A stretch of DNA of 64,000 nucleotides from Cinnamomum chago. Its lineage: Eukaryota; Streptophyta; Magnoliopsida; Laurales; Lauraceae. How positions within the stretch are numbered: position 1 is the first letter of the stretch; each line of letters starts with the position of its first letter. The stretch spans positions 62,653,501 through 62,717,500 of the forward strand of contig CP142458.1 of assembly GCA_038049695.1 (NCBI GenBank), written 5' to 3'. Position numbers and translations under genes: made by a program. Of this stretch, positions 11,715 through 23,416 are shown in pieces. The notes under the pieces were generated by a model. The model worked only from the letters and a program-made list of their open reading frames with translations. It was not told where the DNA came from and ran no database searches.

Positions 11715-11887
11715 GGGAGGTTCTCCTATGAGAGACACTCTCATCAAGTTGGTGAGAGATGCGTGGGGGCCCTCATATTTAAGTTGGGGGTCCTTGCATT
11801 TAAGTTGGTGAGAGTGGATATGAAAGTGAGGGCCCCCACCCATCTCTCACCAACTTGGTGAGAGTGTCTCTCATAGGAGCACCTCCC
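11715..11887. mobile_element. MULE-type MITE with 'GAGAGACACTCTC' arms
   Basis: A 173-bp element. The ends are GGGAGGTTCTCCTATGAGAG and GGGAGGTGCTCCTATGAGAG, and the arms extend for about 65 bp. A perfect 9-bp duplication ATTTTTAAA flanks it (11706-11714 and 11888-11896). A diverged relative lies at 57423-57574. Confidence 0.92.
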
Positions 11888-11896
11888 ATTTTTAAA

Positions 11897-12683
11897 ATAC
11901 AACAATATATCTTGTTGTTCGTATATATCTAAATTTCTTTGATTGTTTTGAAGGTATTACAAAAATTCTAGAAAACCAAGATAATACTGAAGCAAAAATG
12001 CAAAACCAAAGAATATCTACATAATAAAATTTCTAAAAACACTTTATGTTTATTTATTTATTATTATTATTTAAGTTTATTTTTCAATGACACACCAAAC
12101 TCAAGGAAATGATAAAACATGATAATAATATGTAATGCAACACATGGAGCATAAGGTGTGGCTTTGCTTTGCTTCCATGTCTTGTGTTCAACACCCCAGA
12201 TTTACCAGATCCCCGTGCATGTGGGGTGTTAGTCATGTTGGGTCAAATACCACAGAGAGAAACTAGTTAGCGAAAAGAAGAAGAAGAAGAATATAGATCT
12301 AAGGATTTGACTTATAAGAAACTTATTAAAGTAACATGCCCTTTAAGAAATCCTAAGCCGTTGGAACTCTATAGTAGGGCCCCAACAATTGAAAATTCGA
12401 GCAGCTCAAAATAAATAACCTCCCACTTTATAAGCCATCTCCAAATTTTAATCCAATAAAAATTGGTCCCATCATAAAATCAAATGAATTGATTAAGAAC
12501 ATAATTAAACAATCTTGTGCATCAATCATTAATCACTTCTTATCAAACCTTCAATTTTAGGTGGTACCAGCTCTCATAGGGTGAAATTAGAGATATCCCA
12601 TGTCAACACACCCCAAAACAAAGTTTATTTTCAGTAGCTCTTAGTTTTTGTGTGTAGGAGTCTCACGCTCCCACGGTTTCACC
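11897..12683. other. Intergenic AT-rich DNA, nothing recognised
   Basis: No long frame, no clear terminal repeats. It contains short AAG runs only. Confidence 0.4.
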
Positions 12684-14021
12684 TATGCCAGTCAATGGGA
12701 CGAGTTGAAATGGGTACCTTGCCCGGCCCAAGCCCGAAACTATAGGTCTCTTAAAAAAAATTTGAGCCCAGCTTGAACAATATTTTTAAAGCCTTAGCAA
12801 AAATGGGACTGGGATTGGGCAGAAACAGCCCAGCCCGTTCAGGCCCGGCTCGCTGCAAGATCATTATATTAATTATTTTATAAATTATACTAATATGTTG
12901 ATTTCTTTTTTTCTTTTTTTTTTTTTTGTATGTTACTTGACCCATATAAGATACTCATTCTCATTCATTTCTATTTAATTTCTAATTTTCTACTTTAACT
13001 GGCAAAAAAAAAAAAAAAGTTTTTAACCAATCCTACATTACTTTAACTTGACCCATATAGGATACTCATTCTCATTCATTTCTATTGATTTTCTGAAAAT
13101 TTTCTACTATCATTGGCTAAAAAAAAATAAAAATTCCATCTTGTTGCTTGTTGCATTGCATTGCCGGTTTCAAGCCCGGAAAAAAAGAAGAGGGTTTAAA
13201 GTTCGGTTCACACCGGGTATTTGATAACAATAGGGATAATTAGAGAATGTTTTGCTTCTGTCTAGGATCTAGCTAAGGTTAGGCCCAGCCCTATCTCAGC
13301 CCAGGCCTATACGGACGAGATTTAATGTAGACCGTTCAGTTTAGGGATAGGACTTGACAACCAGGGCCGGTTTTGAATTTTTCAGGGCCCAGGGCAAGAC
13401 TAAAAGTTAGGCCTCTTCGGCCATCATATATGATAATATCATTGGTGGGCCCCACTGATGTGAAAAATTGGCAATGGGTCGATGATGCCCAAATATAACT
13501 ATTTGAAAAAAAAGAGAAGAAAGAGAACTCATACCAGAATTTAAGCATCATATATGGGGAATAAAAAATCATTGGTAGGCCCCACTAACATATGAGAAGT
13601 ACGGGTGAGGGGCTGAAGGCTTGATGGTCTGTTTGTAAAAAAAAAAAGCCCCAAATCATCCCAACGCTAGACTAGATTCGCCCAGAATTTCAGCCATCAA
13701 ATATAAAATATCATTGGTGGGCCCCACTTATGGATGCTCAAATAAGTGATGCAATAAGCACTCTCAGATGATTTGATGATGGGTCTATTGATGCCCCGGA
13801 CAATGAAATCCATTGGATGAGCCCTGCCCCAACCAAATAATTGAAAAGAAAATAAAAAGTAGAAGGGATTTTGGGCCCCCCTAAAAACATGGGCCCGGGG
13901 CAAGGGCACTTACAGGCCTTGCTCAAGGCCGGCCCTGTTGACAACATCCAACAAGCCCGCTCTATTTTCAGAACAGTATTGGACAACCAAGCCCGGCCCG
14001 GCCCGTCCCATTTACAGGTTA
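12684..14021. mobile_element. hAT-like element (outer), split by a second hAT element
   Basis: The termini TATGCCAGTCAATGGGACGA and, inward from the right, TAACCTGTAAATGGGACGGG match the ends of the 23417-24198 element. Interior blocks match that copy in reverse complement (the 'acattctctaattat..accgggtgtga' block at 13195-13250 against 23566-23628). No target duplication is readable. Without the 13362-13937 insertion the element is about 760 bp, close to its relative at 782 bp. It contains a 111-bp tandem duplication at about 12935-13145. Confidence 0.7.
13362..13937. mobile_element. Non-autonomous hAT element nested in the outer hAT copy
   Basis: A 576-bp element. The left end is CAGGGCCGG and the right end CCGGCCCTG, a perfect 9-bp terminal inverted repeat. 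A perfect 8-bp target duplication TTGACAAC flanks it (13354-13361 and 13938-13945). The interior repeats 'atcattggtgggccccac' several times and has no transposase. Confidence 0.95.
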
Positions 14022-14301
14022 CACCACCCCCACCTCGTAAGATCCGCACCGGGAAGCTTCACACACGCGATTGATTCAGTCGGGTAGTCTATTGCTCTTT
14101 TCCCTCGGTTGGTTCAACCAACACCCCGTGCCCCCCCGCACGTGATCAGCGCGAGCCACCATGTAGTAGCAGAGCCGAGCTGCAGCGAGCGAGCCACCAT
14201 GTAGTAGCACCAAACCGCCGCGAGCAAGCATTGCTTCCATTTTCTCGCGTCTCTCTCTCTCTCTCTCTCAGAAGCTTTCGAAAGGGAACAGGAAGAAAGA
14301 C
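14022..14301 (+). promoter_or_regulatory. Proximal promoter and 5' UTR of the EF-hand gene
   Basis: This GC-richer stretch directly before the start codon contains a CACGTG E-box/G-box core at 14139-14144, duplicated 'gagccaccatgtagtagca' segments (near 14154 and 14190) and a (CT)n pyrimidine patch at about 14250-14270, common in plant core promoters. No clear TATA box is seen. The assignment rests on position and composition. Confidence 0.45.
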
Positions 14302-17300
14302 ATGGGAAATACATCTTCAATGCTCACACAATACGACATCGAAGAAGTCCAACAGCACTGCAATCACACCTGTACAATCCATTTCTAGGGTTTTTCCATG
14401 GAATTTCGTACATATGAGTTCTTAGGGTTTTGAATTGAAATTACACATCTTTCTTTCTTTTTTTGTGCTAGATTTGAGGTTTGTGAGTATTACAATCTCT
14501 TTCAGCTTCAAATCAATCGATTCGTGTTTCTGCAGTAGATTTGAGTTTGTGTGTTTTAGGTTACGAATTGTGATGGCACATGCAGTTCTTTTATTTGCTC
14601 CTATTTGAGTTGATTTGTTGTGCTTTTGCTTCTGTAACTGCATTAGGTTTAATTGGATTTGGAGATTTTAGTGGTTGATTGCTTTGGTTTTGTGTAACAG
14701 TTTCGCAGCAAGAGATTGTTTCACTGTATCAGAGGTTCTGTCAGCTGGACCGGAATGGTGGAGGTTTCATCTCTGCAGAGGAGTTCATGTCTGTACCAGA
14801 ATTTGCAGTCAATCCTCTATCTCAGGTATCTCTGTTGAAATGTTATGGTATCTGAACAAGAATTGTATGGATTTTTTTTTTTTTTGTTGTTGTTGTTTCA
14901 GTGATTTTGTTGTTGATTTCAGAGATTGTTGAGGATACTTGATGGGTTGAATTTTAAGGAGTTTGTTGCATTCTTGTCTGCGTTCAGTTCTCGTGCGACT
15001 CTACAGCAGAAAATTGAATGTAACTGCCTTTTTACTCAGCATAGTTCTATATATTGTTCTTTTTTTTTTTTTTTTTGCTTTCTTGATGTTTGGTGTTTTG
15101 ACCGATGTAGTTATCTTCAAGGTTTATGATTCAGACTGCAATGGGAAGGTTACCTTCAATGATGTATTAGATGTATTGCGTGATTTGACAGGGTCATTTA
15201 TATCTGAACAGCAAAGACAGGTTTGTGTTGAGTGGTTTCTGCTGCCTATATCTGCCATATATGTTTCTCTGTTTTTGTTATATGTTCATTAAATTACTTG
15301 TTGTGGTAAAGTTATGTGGAAAGGAAGATGAGAGTTCCATTATAATTTCTATTGATGGGTTCTTCTTCTGGTCATGAATTTGCTTGCTAGGGATTATGAT
15401 AGGAAAAATATTGTGTCCTGGCAGTTGAGCCATTTTTTCAATTTGACACATACTGGTGCCCAACTTTGTTTGATCCAACCTACTTGCAATACATGCCCCC
15501 AATACATAGGAACTAGCCCACTATCATTTTCATTATAGGATAAAAAAAAAATTTTACAAAAAAAAAAAGGGATAAAAAAAAAGAATACAAGCTGAACTGG
15601 GATTAGAGGATATATTAGAATCCAGAAAGAAAAGGAGAAATGAAATAACAGCAAGACTAAAAGAGAGCCAAAGGCGACAATATAAACATAGGATTACAGA
15701 TTACTTCAGTCCTCTTGTACATCCAATCTCTATCTGCCCCTTGTTCTGCCAACCCATCTTCTTCTTCATTAGCTTCTCTTCAAATGTGATGAAAATTGAC
15801 TAGGATTGATTTACATATGTCCTTACTCTTGTACAAAGAAAAAAAGTATCCCCATGATGCATTTAGGACATTTGTGCTGCAGAACCACATATGAAGAATA
15901 GCTCTCAACCAAAAGATCACTGGAGAAAGACTCATTCAAGCCAAAGCTTCTCTTATGACTCATATCTCTGCTTTATTAGATTGTCTGACTCTGACTACAC
16001 CTGAGAACATATTCAAGGAGTTAGTAAATTTTTTCTTGAAAAATTCCATCAATTTCTCCTGTTCCCAATGTATATCTTTCCACCCCCACCCACTCTCCCC
16101 ACTCTCCCCACCCTTTCCCCCCACACTGAACTTCGGAATCTCAGATGGTGGTGTGTGGTGGTGTTCTATCAGGAGGGGATACCGAGTTGTTCTCTTCACT
16201 TTGGCCCTTTTGTCCTTCATGCACTGCTTCTAACTCAACAAAACATCATTCATTGATAAATTCATGAATTATTTCTACTCATCACTCCTGTAATAATTCT
16301 TCGTTTGTAAGTGTCAAGAAATTCTTCCAATGAGCCATCCTAACATCAAAACATTTCCTTGTCTCTTTCCCTATATACCATTAATTTCCATGTAAACCAA
16401 TTGCCATAAAAGTTTTGCTCCTATCATGAAATGCAATAGTCACCACATCCCCAACTTATTTACTTGTCCTTCAAGGATTTTGAGGAAGAACATTGTAATC
16501 ATATCGTGTAAGAAAATAGCTGAATGAAAGACCATTTTGAATGACACTGTTTATGAAAAAGGCTTCACACTGTTGAGGAGATGATCTATAGATTCTTCTC
16601 CACTCTACATAACAAACAAATTTCTGAGTTGAAATGAGGAGATATCTATGTCTGAAATTGTTGTCAGTCGATAAATATCTTGCTATTGCAAACCAAGTGA
16701 ACATCTCCATTCTAGGAGTATGGGCTCTCCATGCTGCTGTCCCTGGAGGGGCCAACTTGGATTGAGAGATAGAGGCCTTCAGAAAAGACTTAACTGAGAA
16801 AACTCCTGAAGGGCAATGTCTCCAAGTTTGAGTATTGGAATCATCCCTGCAAATAGGAGCAGCCATGAACGTACTTAATGAGGACATGTTCTCACTCTGA
16901 TTTGTGGCTTCTGCCTCATACAGATTTCTTCTAAAGCTAAAAACCCAGACAACCTCCCCTGCAACCACAACCAACAGCCTTTGATGTAAGAATTTTTATT
17001 GTAGACTGCACTGTATAGACATGGGAAATTGACACTTTACTAGAGGATGACTGGAATCTACTTTAACCTAGGTATCATGACCATACTCAATAGAAATTGC
17101 AATTTCATTGTATTCCAAAACAGTTACATGTCAGGATCACTTTTTTTTTTTTTTTTTTTGAATTGCTAATTAAATTTATGTAAGGAAATCAGAACAAGAG
17201 ATTTCATATGTATTGTTTGTTTCCCCAGCTGTTGCTTGACAGCTTTGTCTTCTAATACAAGTCAACTACCCTTTCATATTTGAATTTTCTAAATCATCTT

Positions 17301-20300
17301 TTAACTATGAAAGGACGCTCAAGTAAGAAAAAGTAGAACTGTAGAAATAAATCTAAAGAGGTGGCTAAGAACTGGCTGCTAAAGGTGAACCTTTGATCTG
17401 GGGCCTACCTGGATGTATGTCAATCACATGGTGTATGGGGACTGGAAGGTGCAACTGTGGGCTAAATATCACAACGATCTGGATTGCAACCATCAATTTA
17501 AGGGCCACATATTTTAACAGTTTTTAATGCACTTATAAAACTGCATTTCAGTTTGGGGTCCTCAAGCCTATGCTTATGATCATCAGACAATAATAATATC
17601 TGACCCATCCCTCTAATTCACAATTAGACCTTCCAAACACCCCTTCGATTGGAATGCAAAAGTTCATATGTTACTTTTTGCAGCCAGTACTGAGTTGACT
17701 TTTCCTCCAAATCTAAATTGTAATAGGTTTTTACTTCTTTAATCACTTGTAATAAACATAAAAGTAGAAAGAGATGTAGTCTAAGTAGGACTCTTAAAAA
17801 TGACAATATAGACCCACTTATTCTGCTGACTATTTGGAGGGTTTTTATTACTGGTTAAGGTTTGTCCAAAGAAAGAGTGATTGCGGTTTAATTCAAGAAT
17901 TGGGGTCTTAATTTTAGAAGCGGATGCATTTGTCATAATCTGAGAATTTTGCTGCACCTATCTTACCTCCCTGTGCATGCCACAGTGCTTGAGCACCACT
18001 TCGCTACCACATGTATTATTCTAATTTTTCTTTCCTTGTAGTTCCTTTTTTGGCATTGGAAACTAGACTCTTTAAGAGATTTTAAGTAATTTTCCTTTGA
18101 TCTGCCTCTTACATTAAGATATTAATTATTGTTGGTGATTTGATCTGATGTATGTGCTTAAATGTAAATTGTGGGCGATTCAAATCCATTTGAAGTCTAA
18201 AATAAATGTAGACGTTTCAAGGTTTTGCTGGAGGGACACTTAAAGAGCTTCCCAGCTCATCTGAGACAATGTCCACCACATGTAAAAACAGAAATTGGTC
18301 GCACCTTGTTGCAAGGGTGGGGCATAAGTTGGGGTTTGAGTCCCTTAAGCTAGTGAGCTCCTCCAAGGCGCTACATTTGGGATTTAATGAATGAACAATT
18401 TTCATTTCTATCCACTGCAACAGAGATTGCCAAAATGTTTCGTTCCAAAGTCCAAATGTGAAAACAGAATCGAATGCCTGCGTTTCATCTTAATCTTTTG
18501 TTCAAAAGCAGGTTAATTTTGGCTAGGATGGTTTTTTTCAGGTTGAAACCGACACACAGTTACACAACAAACGGTGCTCCATTTTTTCATCTTTTAACCC
18601 TTAAATTAATATATAAGGACATTTTTATCCTATAAGGGCATTTTCACAACAAATTGCATGTGTGCTTAAGCCTTAATTGCTTTGGATGATATACCTTAGG
18701 TTCATGACTGACGCAATGATTGGGTTGATAGATCAATCTCCCGAAGGATTGATCGAATCCAAGAGGATTCTAGCCCTAAGGTTGAGCACAAACCATAGGA
18801 GAAAACTCACAATCACTCTACTTGAATTAATTGAATAAAGCATATCTATTATATTACAGTAGAGGGCTTCTCTATTTATAATGTATTAAGACTACTAAAA
18901 CCGTGAACTATAATGAAAATAGAAAACTACTACTTCTCGTCTACTAACAAAATAAGAAAAAACTCCTAATCAACCCTAAGATAAATTTAGAATAATTCCA
19001 CAGTAGCTTTCTCAACCAATTTGGGCCTGTGGCTACACCCAATTGGGTCCAGTCAATAGGCCCAAGGGGACATCCATTTAGTTAGGGGGTATTATTTAGT
19101 AGTTTGGTTTGTTTATGATTAATATTAGTTAATTTCCTTTTTATTTTATATATGATTCATATATTAGGAAATATAGTTGCTTAGGGATCAAGCCAACTCC
19201 TTTATAAAAGGATGTTAGGCCTCATTGTAATGGACATGCTTATTATCAATTAATCTTTTGAGTTATGAGAGATTTCTCTTCAATTTTGGTGTTTTCTCCT
19301 CTTGTGAGGTTGCCCTAGTGGCTGAAATCCATCTTTGGGTTCGATCAATCCTTCGGGAGATTGATCTATTGTTGGATCGTGGATCTTGGCTACATCAATG
19401 ACTTGACATAGTTGGCATGTAGAAGGTAGAAATGGCCAATTCTATAGTGTAGTTCATGTTCAATTATGTAACTATGAATTTTTATTTTCAATTTTGAATT
19501 CTATTATTTTTCTTATTTTTTCTTTTTAAAATTTTCTTTTAATATTTTAGTTTTCCCAAATCATTCAGAAAAAAAAATATTTTGGTTTTCCCGATTCTTT
19601 TCCAAAATGTGACTCTTGAAACTATCCATTCCATGGCTGAAATGGAATTGGCACCATAATGGAATTGATAACCTTCTTTCTTTGGATCGGTAACAAACTA
19701 AATCAATATAAGGAGAAAATAATACAAAGAGGAAAACCAAGAAAGAATAACAAGGTACAAGAGCATGGAATTCTATTGTTAGAATTGATAACCATGAATG
19801 TTGAATTCTATTGTTGTGGATTCTTGTTTAAGGGTTTGTCATTCTATGGTTGGGTTAATTCAATTCACATGTCGACCAATTTCTTTTTATTATTATTTTA
19901 TTTAAAGTTATCTATCAATTTTATATATGGTTTACCTTTTCTATTTCAAGAGAGGACCCTTCAGGTGGTTGTCAACCGACTTAAAATAAATTGAGTCGGG
20001 TGTCGTCGCCTAAGAAGCACGGACACGGACACGGGACACGGACACGACACGACACGGACACGCCGACACGGCATTTCTCAAAAAAGTAGGACACGGACAC
20101 GTCGGGGACACGTTAATAATAATAATAATATATCTAATAATATACTAAAAGATACTATCATTTTAACTTTGTAATCAATTTAGCAATCAAATAAATAAAA
20201 AATTAAGTACCACTGTACCAACTAACAAACAAATCAAATTATCAAATAGCAATACAAAATTGAAACATAATTAATAATCATTAAACATGAAATATCCGTA

Positions 20301-22679
20301 GTTCCATAAAATTCATACAAAGAAAAAGGGAGCATCATCAATTTCCTTTTACAAATAGCCCTCTTTGCTTTTCTTTTTTTAAGGATGGCTCTTTTATTCT
20401 ATTTTTTTTTCAATTAAAAAGAGGCCCAACGTGTCCGGACGTGTCCCCAGCGTGTCCAGAACGTGTCCCCAGCGTGTCCGAACGTGTCCCCAGCGTGTCC
20501 GAAATATAAAAAAATAAAAAATAAATTGGACACTCTTTTTTGCGTGTCCGACACGTGTCGGAGCGTGTCCGGAGCGTGTCCGTGTCCGACACGTGTCGGA
20601 CACCGACACTCCAGCCCCGGAGAGGTGTCCGTGCTTCCCAGGTCGTCGCTCTCAAATCAAATCAGATAGTCTCTTGGACTAACAGATAAATAATTACATG
20701 CTGCCTATAGAGTTCTGAACATGTGAAAATGTCTGCTTATTTTGAAGAAGCATTGGAATCTGATAACATCATATTTTTACCTTTTAAAAAAAAAAAAAAA
20801 ACTTGTCGTCATGTTGCGATCATTTTATTAAAATAATTTCATGGCCCTTTCAGCCAAAGGCCCAAAACAGACAGGTGTTGACCAAAATGGCTATGGATTG
20901 TTAGGTGTCTGGCTGATATGGTCTACAAAACCAAATTTCACGTATTCACTGAAACCTTCCAATGTTTTTAGATACACATTGACACTTGTCCTCTAGGAAT
21001 TGGAAATGTTTTTAGATACACATTGACACTTGTCCTCTAGGAATTGCATAATTCCTCCTTGTCTTTATTTTATGGGATGTCACACCCTTTTCATTTATTT
21101 ATTCATTTTATGACTTTGGTTATTTTCTTACATTTCTGGTTCTCATTTGGTGTCAATCTACTATTTTTGACAACCAGTCTTAGCACTAATTAAGTTACTT
21201 TTGTATTTGATTCAGCAAGTTCTAACTCATGTTCTGGAAGAAGCTGGCTACACAATGGATTCTTCGTTAGTTCTATCCGACTTTGTGAAGGTGCTTTGTT
21301 TTTTTTACCTCTTTCTTACAAGCTTACCTTGCAAAGAAGTGGAATCAGGAAAGTTATAGGGGAAATATTCATGCGCATCATCCATCCCTCACCATATTAC
21401 GGTGAGGGACAACCTAATGGGGCTGGCTTTTTGATACATCCGATCCATCTGCACACATGGAACCCCCTCAAGTGCACTAGATCCATCGAGTTTTCACCTA
21501 TTTGAATGGATTGGACCGTTGGATCAACGGTCAATTTTTTTCTTTAATATAAAGTCGTTAAATTTGTGGGTCATGGATGAAGGGCTTAGAGGCATGGGAT
21601 TGACCCCAAAGTTGATATATGTGCCCCATCCAAGATGTCTCTTTCCATCCACCACAAGTCCCATGATCATTGGGTCCCTAGGTGGGCCCTATTAAGCTTG
21701 TACCTCACCAGATGCACATGAATATCCCCCCAAGCTAAAAAAAAAAAAAGAATATCCCCCAAGTTGTAGTATCTCAATGTGCTGGTTTTCTTGAGTTTGT
21801 TTTTATTTACGGGTGAGTTTAATTCTTTGCATTAGCTATACAATGCCGCTGAAATAACTGTTTGTAAACCTGAACTAGGTTTTATGCACTGTCAATTTCC
21901 ACTCAAGCCTGAACTAGTTTTATGCACCATTACTTTCCTCTCAATCCCATTTTTTTTTTCTTTCAAAATTATGATTAAGTTTGATTCCTGTATATGTTTA
22001 CAACTTAATTCATTGGATATGATTGAAAAAGTCACAAAGCCATTTCAACTAGGTAGATCAAATGATGATGATGATGCCGACACTGACAACCATGAGGGCG
22101 ACGACTCCCTGTGCTTATAGATTTAACTATTGAATTTTTCTGCAAAAATACTATTTTTTTTTAGATGTTTGTAGTTTTTCTCAGTTTAAGTTACTTCTAA
22201 ACATGGTTTTTATATGTGGCTGAGCTATTTTTTTCACTTGTATTATACTGTAATGATCAACCATTTTCTACTTTTGCCAGCATAGTTCCTACCACTTGTT
22301 TCTCATGATAACAAAGCACAGTTTCTATTGTTGATAATTGTGCTTTACCAGTATTCTCACTATTTTCAGGGCTAGTCCGTGATCTCTGATCTTTGAACCC
22401 TCTTAACACATGAGACTTTGTAGGTTATTGATAGTTCTAAATGTAGGAAGGAATTATATTTAAAGTTATGAGTATTTGTCTTCCACTGGTGGTGATCAAT
22501 TAGCGTCCAACTTCTGAACGTCGATCAATTTGTGCAGAGATCTTACAATGGTTTCATAGATGAGAACTATATAGTGATTTAGCCATTCACTTATCCTACT
22601 AATGAATGAATACCCTCATTGTTTACAGATTCTTGGCAACTCTGGTTTGAAGATGGAGGTAGAAGTGCCAGTGGATTAA
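14302..22679 (+). CDS. Calcineurin B-like EF-hand calcium-binding protein (At3g18430-like), 175 aa
   Basis: Six exons join in frame: 14302-14371, 14701-14825, 14923-15019, 15111-15220, 21216-21290 and 22629-22679, all with GT-AG introns. The 528-nt CDS gives 175 residues, equal in length to my recollection of the Arabidopsis homologue. The N-terminus MGNTSSML has Gly2 and a context suited to N-myristoylation, as in calcineurin B. The EF-hand loop DRNGGGFISAEE (about residues 40-51) and DSDCNGKVTFND (about 104-115) look able to bind calcium; the second has Asp rather than Glu at position 12. The segment between (DGLNFKEFVAFLSAF) and the C-terminal quarter are degenerate EF-hands. The C-terminus LKMEVEVPVD is characteristic of the family. 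Plants lack a classical calcineurin A, so the partner is not known from this. The protein is distinct from CBL sensors, which are longer. The 6.0-kb fifth intron is packed with transposon remains, yet all splice sites are intact. Confidence 0.95.
15540..16975 (-). mobile_element. 5'-truncated L1-type LINE in EF-hand intron
   Basis: Read on the minus strand, 16471-16974 encodes a zinc-binding reverse-transcriptase tail (zf-RVT type): WRHCPSGVFSVKSF, then RMEMFTWFAIARYL and a Cys-containing segment. Further 3', at about 15715-15795, the frame reads REANEEEDGLAEQGAD, the typical end of the plant LINE RNase H domain. A T-rich 3' region follows, as in plant L1 elements. Several frame changes separate the parts and the reverse transcriptase core is missing, so it is an old fragment. 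Confidence 0.75.
17000..18690. other. Intron DNA, nothing recognised
   Basis: AT-rich intron sequence with a poly-T run near 17140. No domains, no clear terminal repeats. Confidence 0.4.
18700..19400. mobile_element. LTR retrotransposon fossils: two related LTR pieces in opposite orientation
   Basis: Two pieces share a block around CAATCCTTCGGGAGATTGAT, at 18728-18756 (minus) and 19340-19369 (plus). Each has an upstream TATA-like box (TTATAAATAG read on the minus strand; TTTATAAAAGG on the plus strand) and the promoter-to-U5 layout of an LTR. No coding region or primer-binding site accompanies them, so they are old LTR relics, probably Copia-like, of two separate insertions. Confidence 0.5.
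20010..20641. mobile_element. Non-autonomous hAT element with GGACACG arrays
   Basis: A 632-bp element. A perfect 8-bp duplication GTCGTCGC flanks it (20002-20009 and 20642-20649). The termini are CTAAGAAGCACGGACAC and, inward from the right, CTGGGAAGCACGGACACC. Both subterminal zones carry arrays of GGACACG/CGTGTCC, about nine on the left and more than twelve on the right, around an AT-rich centre. No coding sequence. Confidence 0.93.
20961..21048. repeat. 44-bp tandem duplication
   Basis: Two adjacent identical copies of the AATGTTTTTAGATACACATT... unit, just upstream of exon 5 of the EF-hand gene. Confidence 0.9.
21360..21760. mobile_element. MULE-type MITE in the last EF-hand intron
   Basis: The left end GGGAAATATTCATGCGCATC and the right end, inward GGGGGATATTC, are inverted. 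The flanks AAGTTATAG (21351-21359) and AAGTTGTAG (21761-21769) match 8 of 9. The arm contains CATCCCTCACC as in the 8751 family. The right terminus is locally duplicated (AATATCCCCC at 21721 and 21751, around an A-run). Confidence 0.75.
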
Positions 22680-23408
22680 TCTGTGCAACTGCTGTCCATT
22701 TTGGGTTTCTACTGTTTTCATACTGTGTCCTGGTCTATGTCACACAAAAATGTAACTTTGTCAGTAGGCCTTGTAGGATATTGCAATTCCGTTCGTGTTT
22801 CACCTTTTTCTTTCTTTCTTTTTTGTGGACTATAAATCCATAATACATAGATGAAATACTTATGTGGTTTTTCCACTTGGCCTCTATATTGGACTGTGGG
22901 ACTGCTAGTCACTGCCCCTTGTGTGCATGGTTGATGTTAGAAAGTGAAAAGTAAACCGAGGTCTCTCTCCAGAGTGCACTGACCTGTACCTCCCTGCATC
23001 TCACCGGTGTTCAATCCATCCCTTTTGCGTTACTTGGAGGAGTTTCATGTCCCTTACCTGATGAGCTAGCAGCTCATGTCCACATGGGAAATACTTAAAG
23101 AAGGCAAGACTGCATCCAATTATGATAGGCCTCGCTATAACCACTGTGATCAGGATGATCCTAGCTTCCCAAAAAGATCAGCTAATTCAATTTCGAAGGG
23201 AGCAGTTTGTTAAAATCAGGAATTAGCCGATGCTCCCATCTGTTCTCCACCCAGGAAACCTCCTAATTGGATAGATGTTCCTGTGCGTTTCTGCCTTTCC
23301 ATTTGTGAATGAGCTTCCCTTGCTGGTATCAGTATGAGTATGACAATCAATATCCTATGTAAATAGCATTTCAACCATCAAATATTTCCCACCTACTTGA
23401 TAACATGG
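21770..23408. other. Last EF-hand intron, 3' UTR and intergenic DNA
   Basis: 21770-22628 is intron. The 3' UTR probably runs from 22680 for a few hundred bases; no definite polyadenylation signal can be chosen. No further gene is seen up to 23408. Confidence 0.4.
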
Positions 23409-23416
23409 GACAGTTA

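Noticed and set aside
20394-20669. Open frames rich in DTLGTR/TCRTR-type repeats
   Set aside because: They are translations of the CGTGTCC subterminal arrays of the hAT element.
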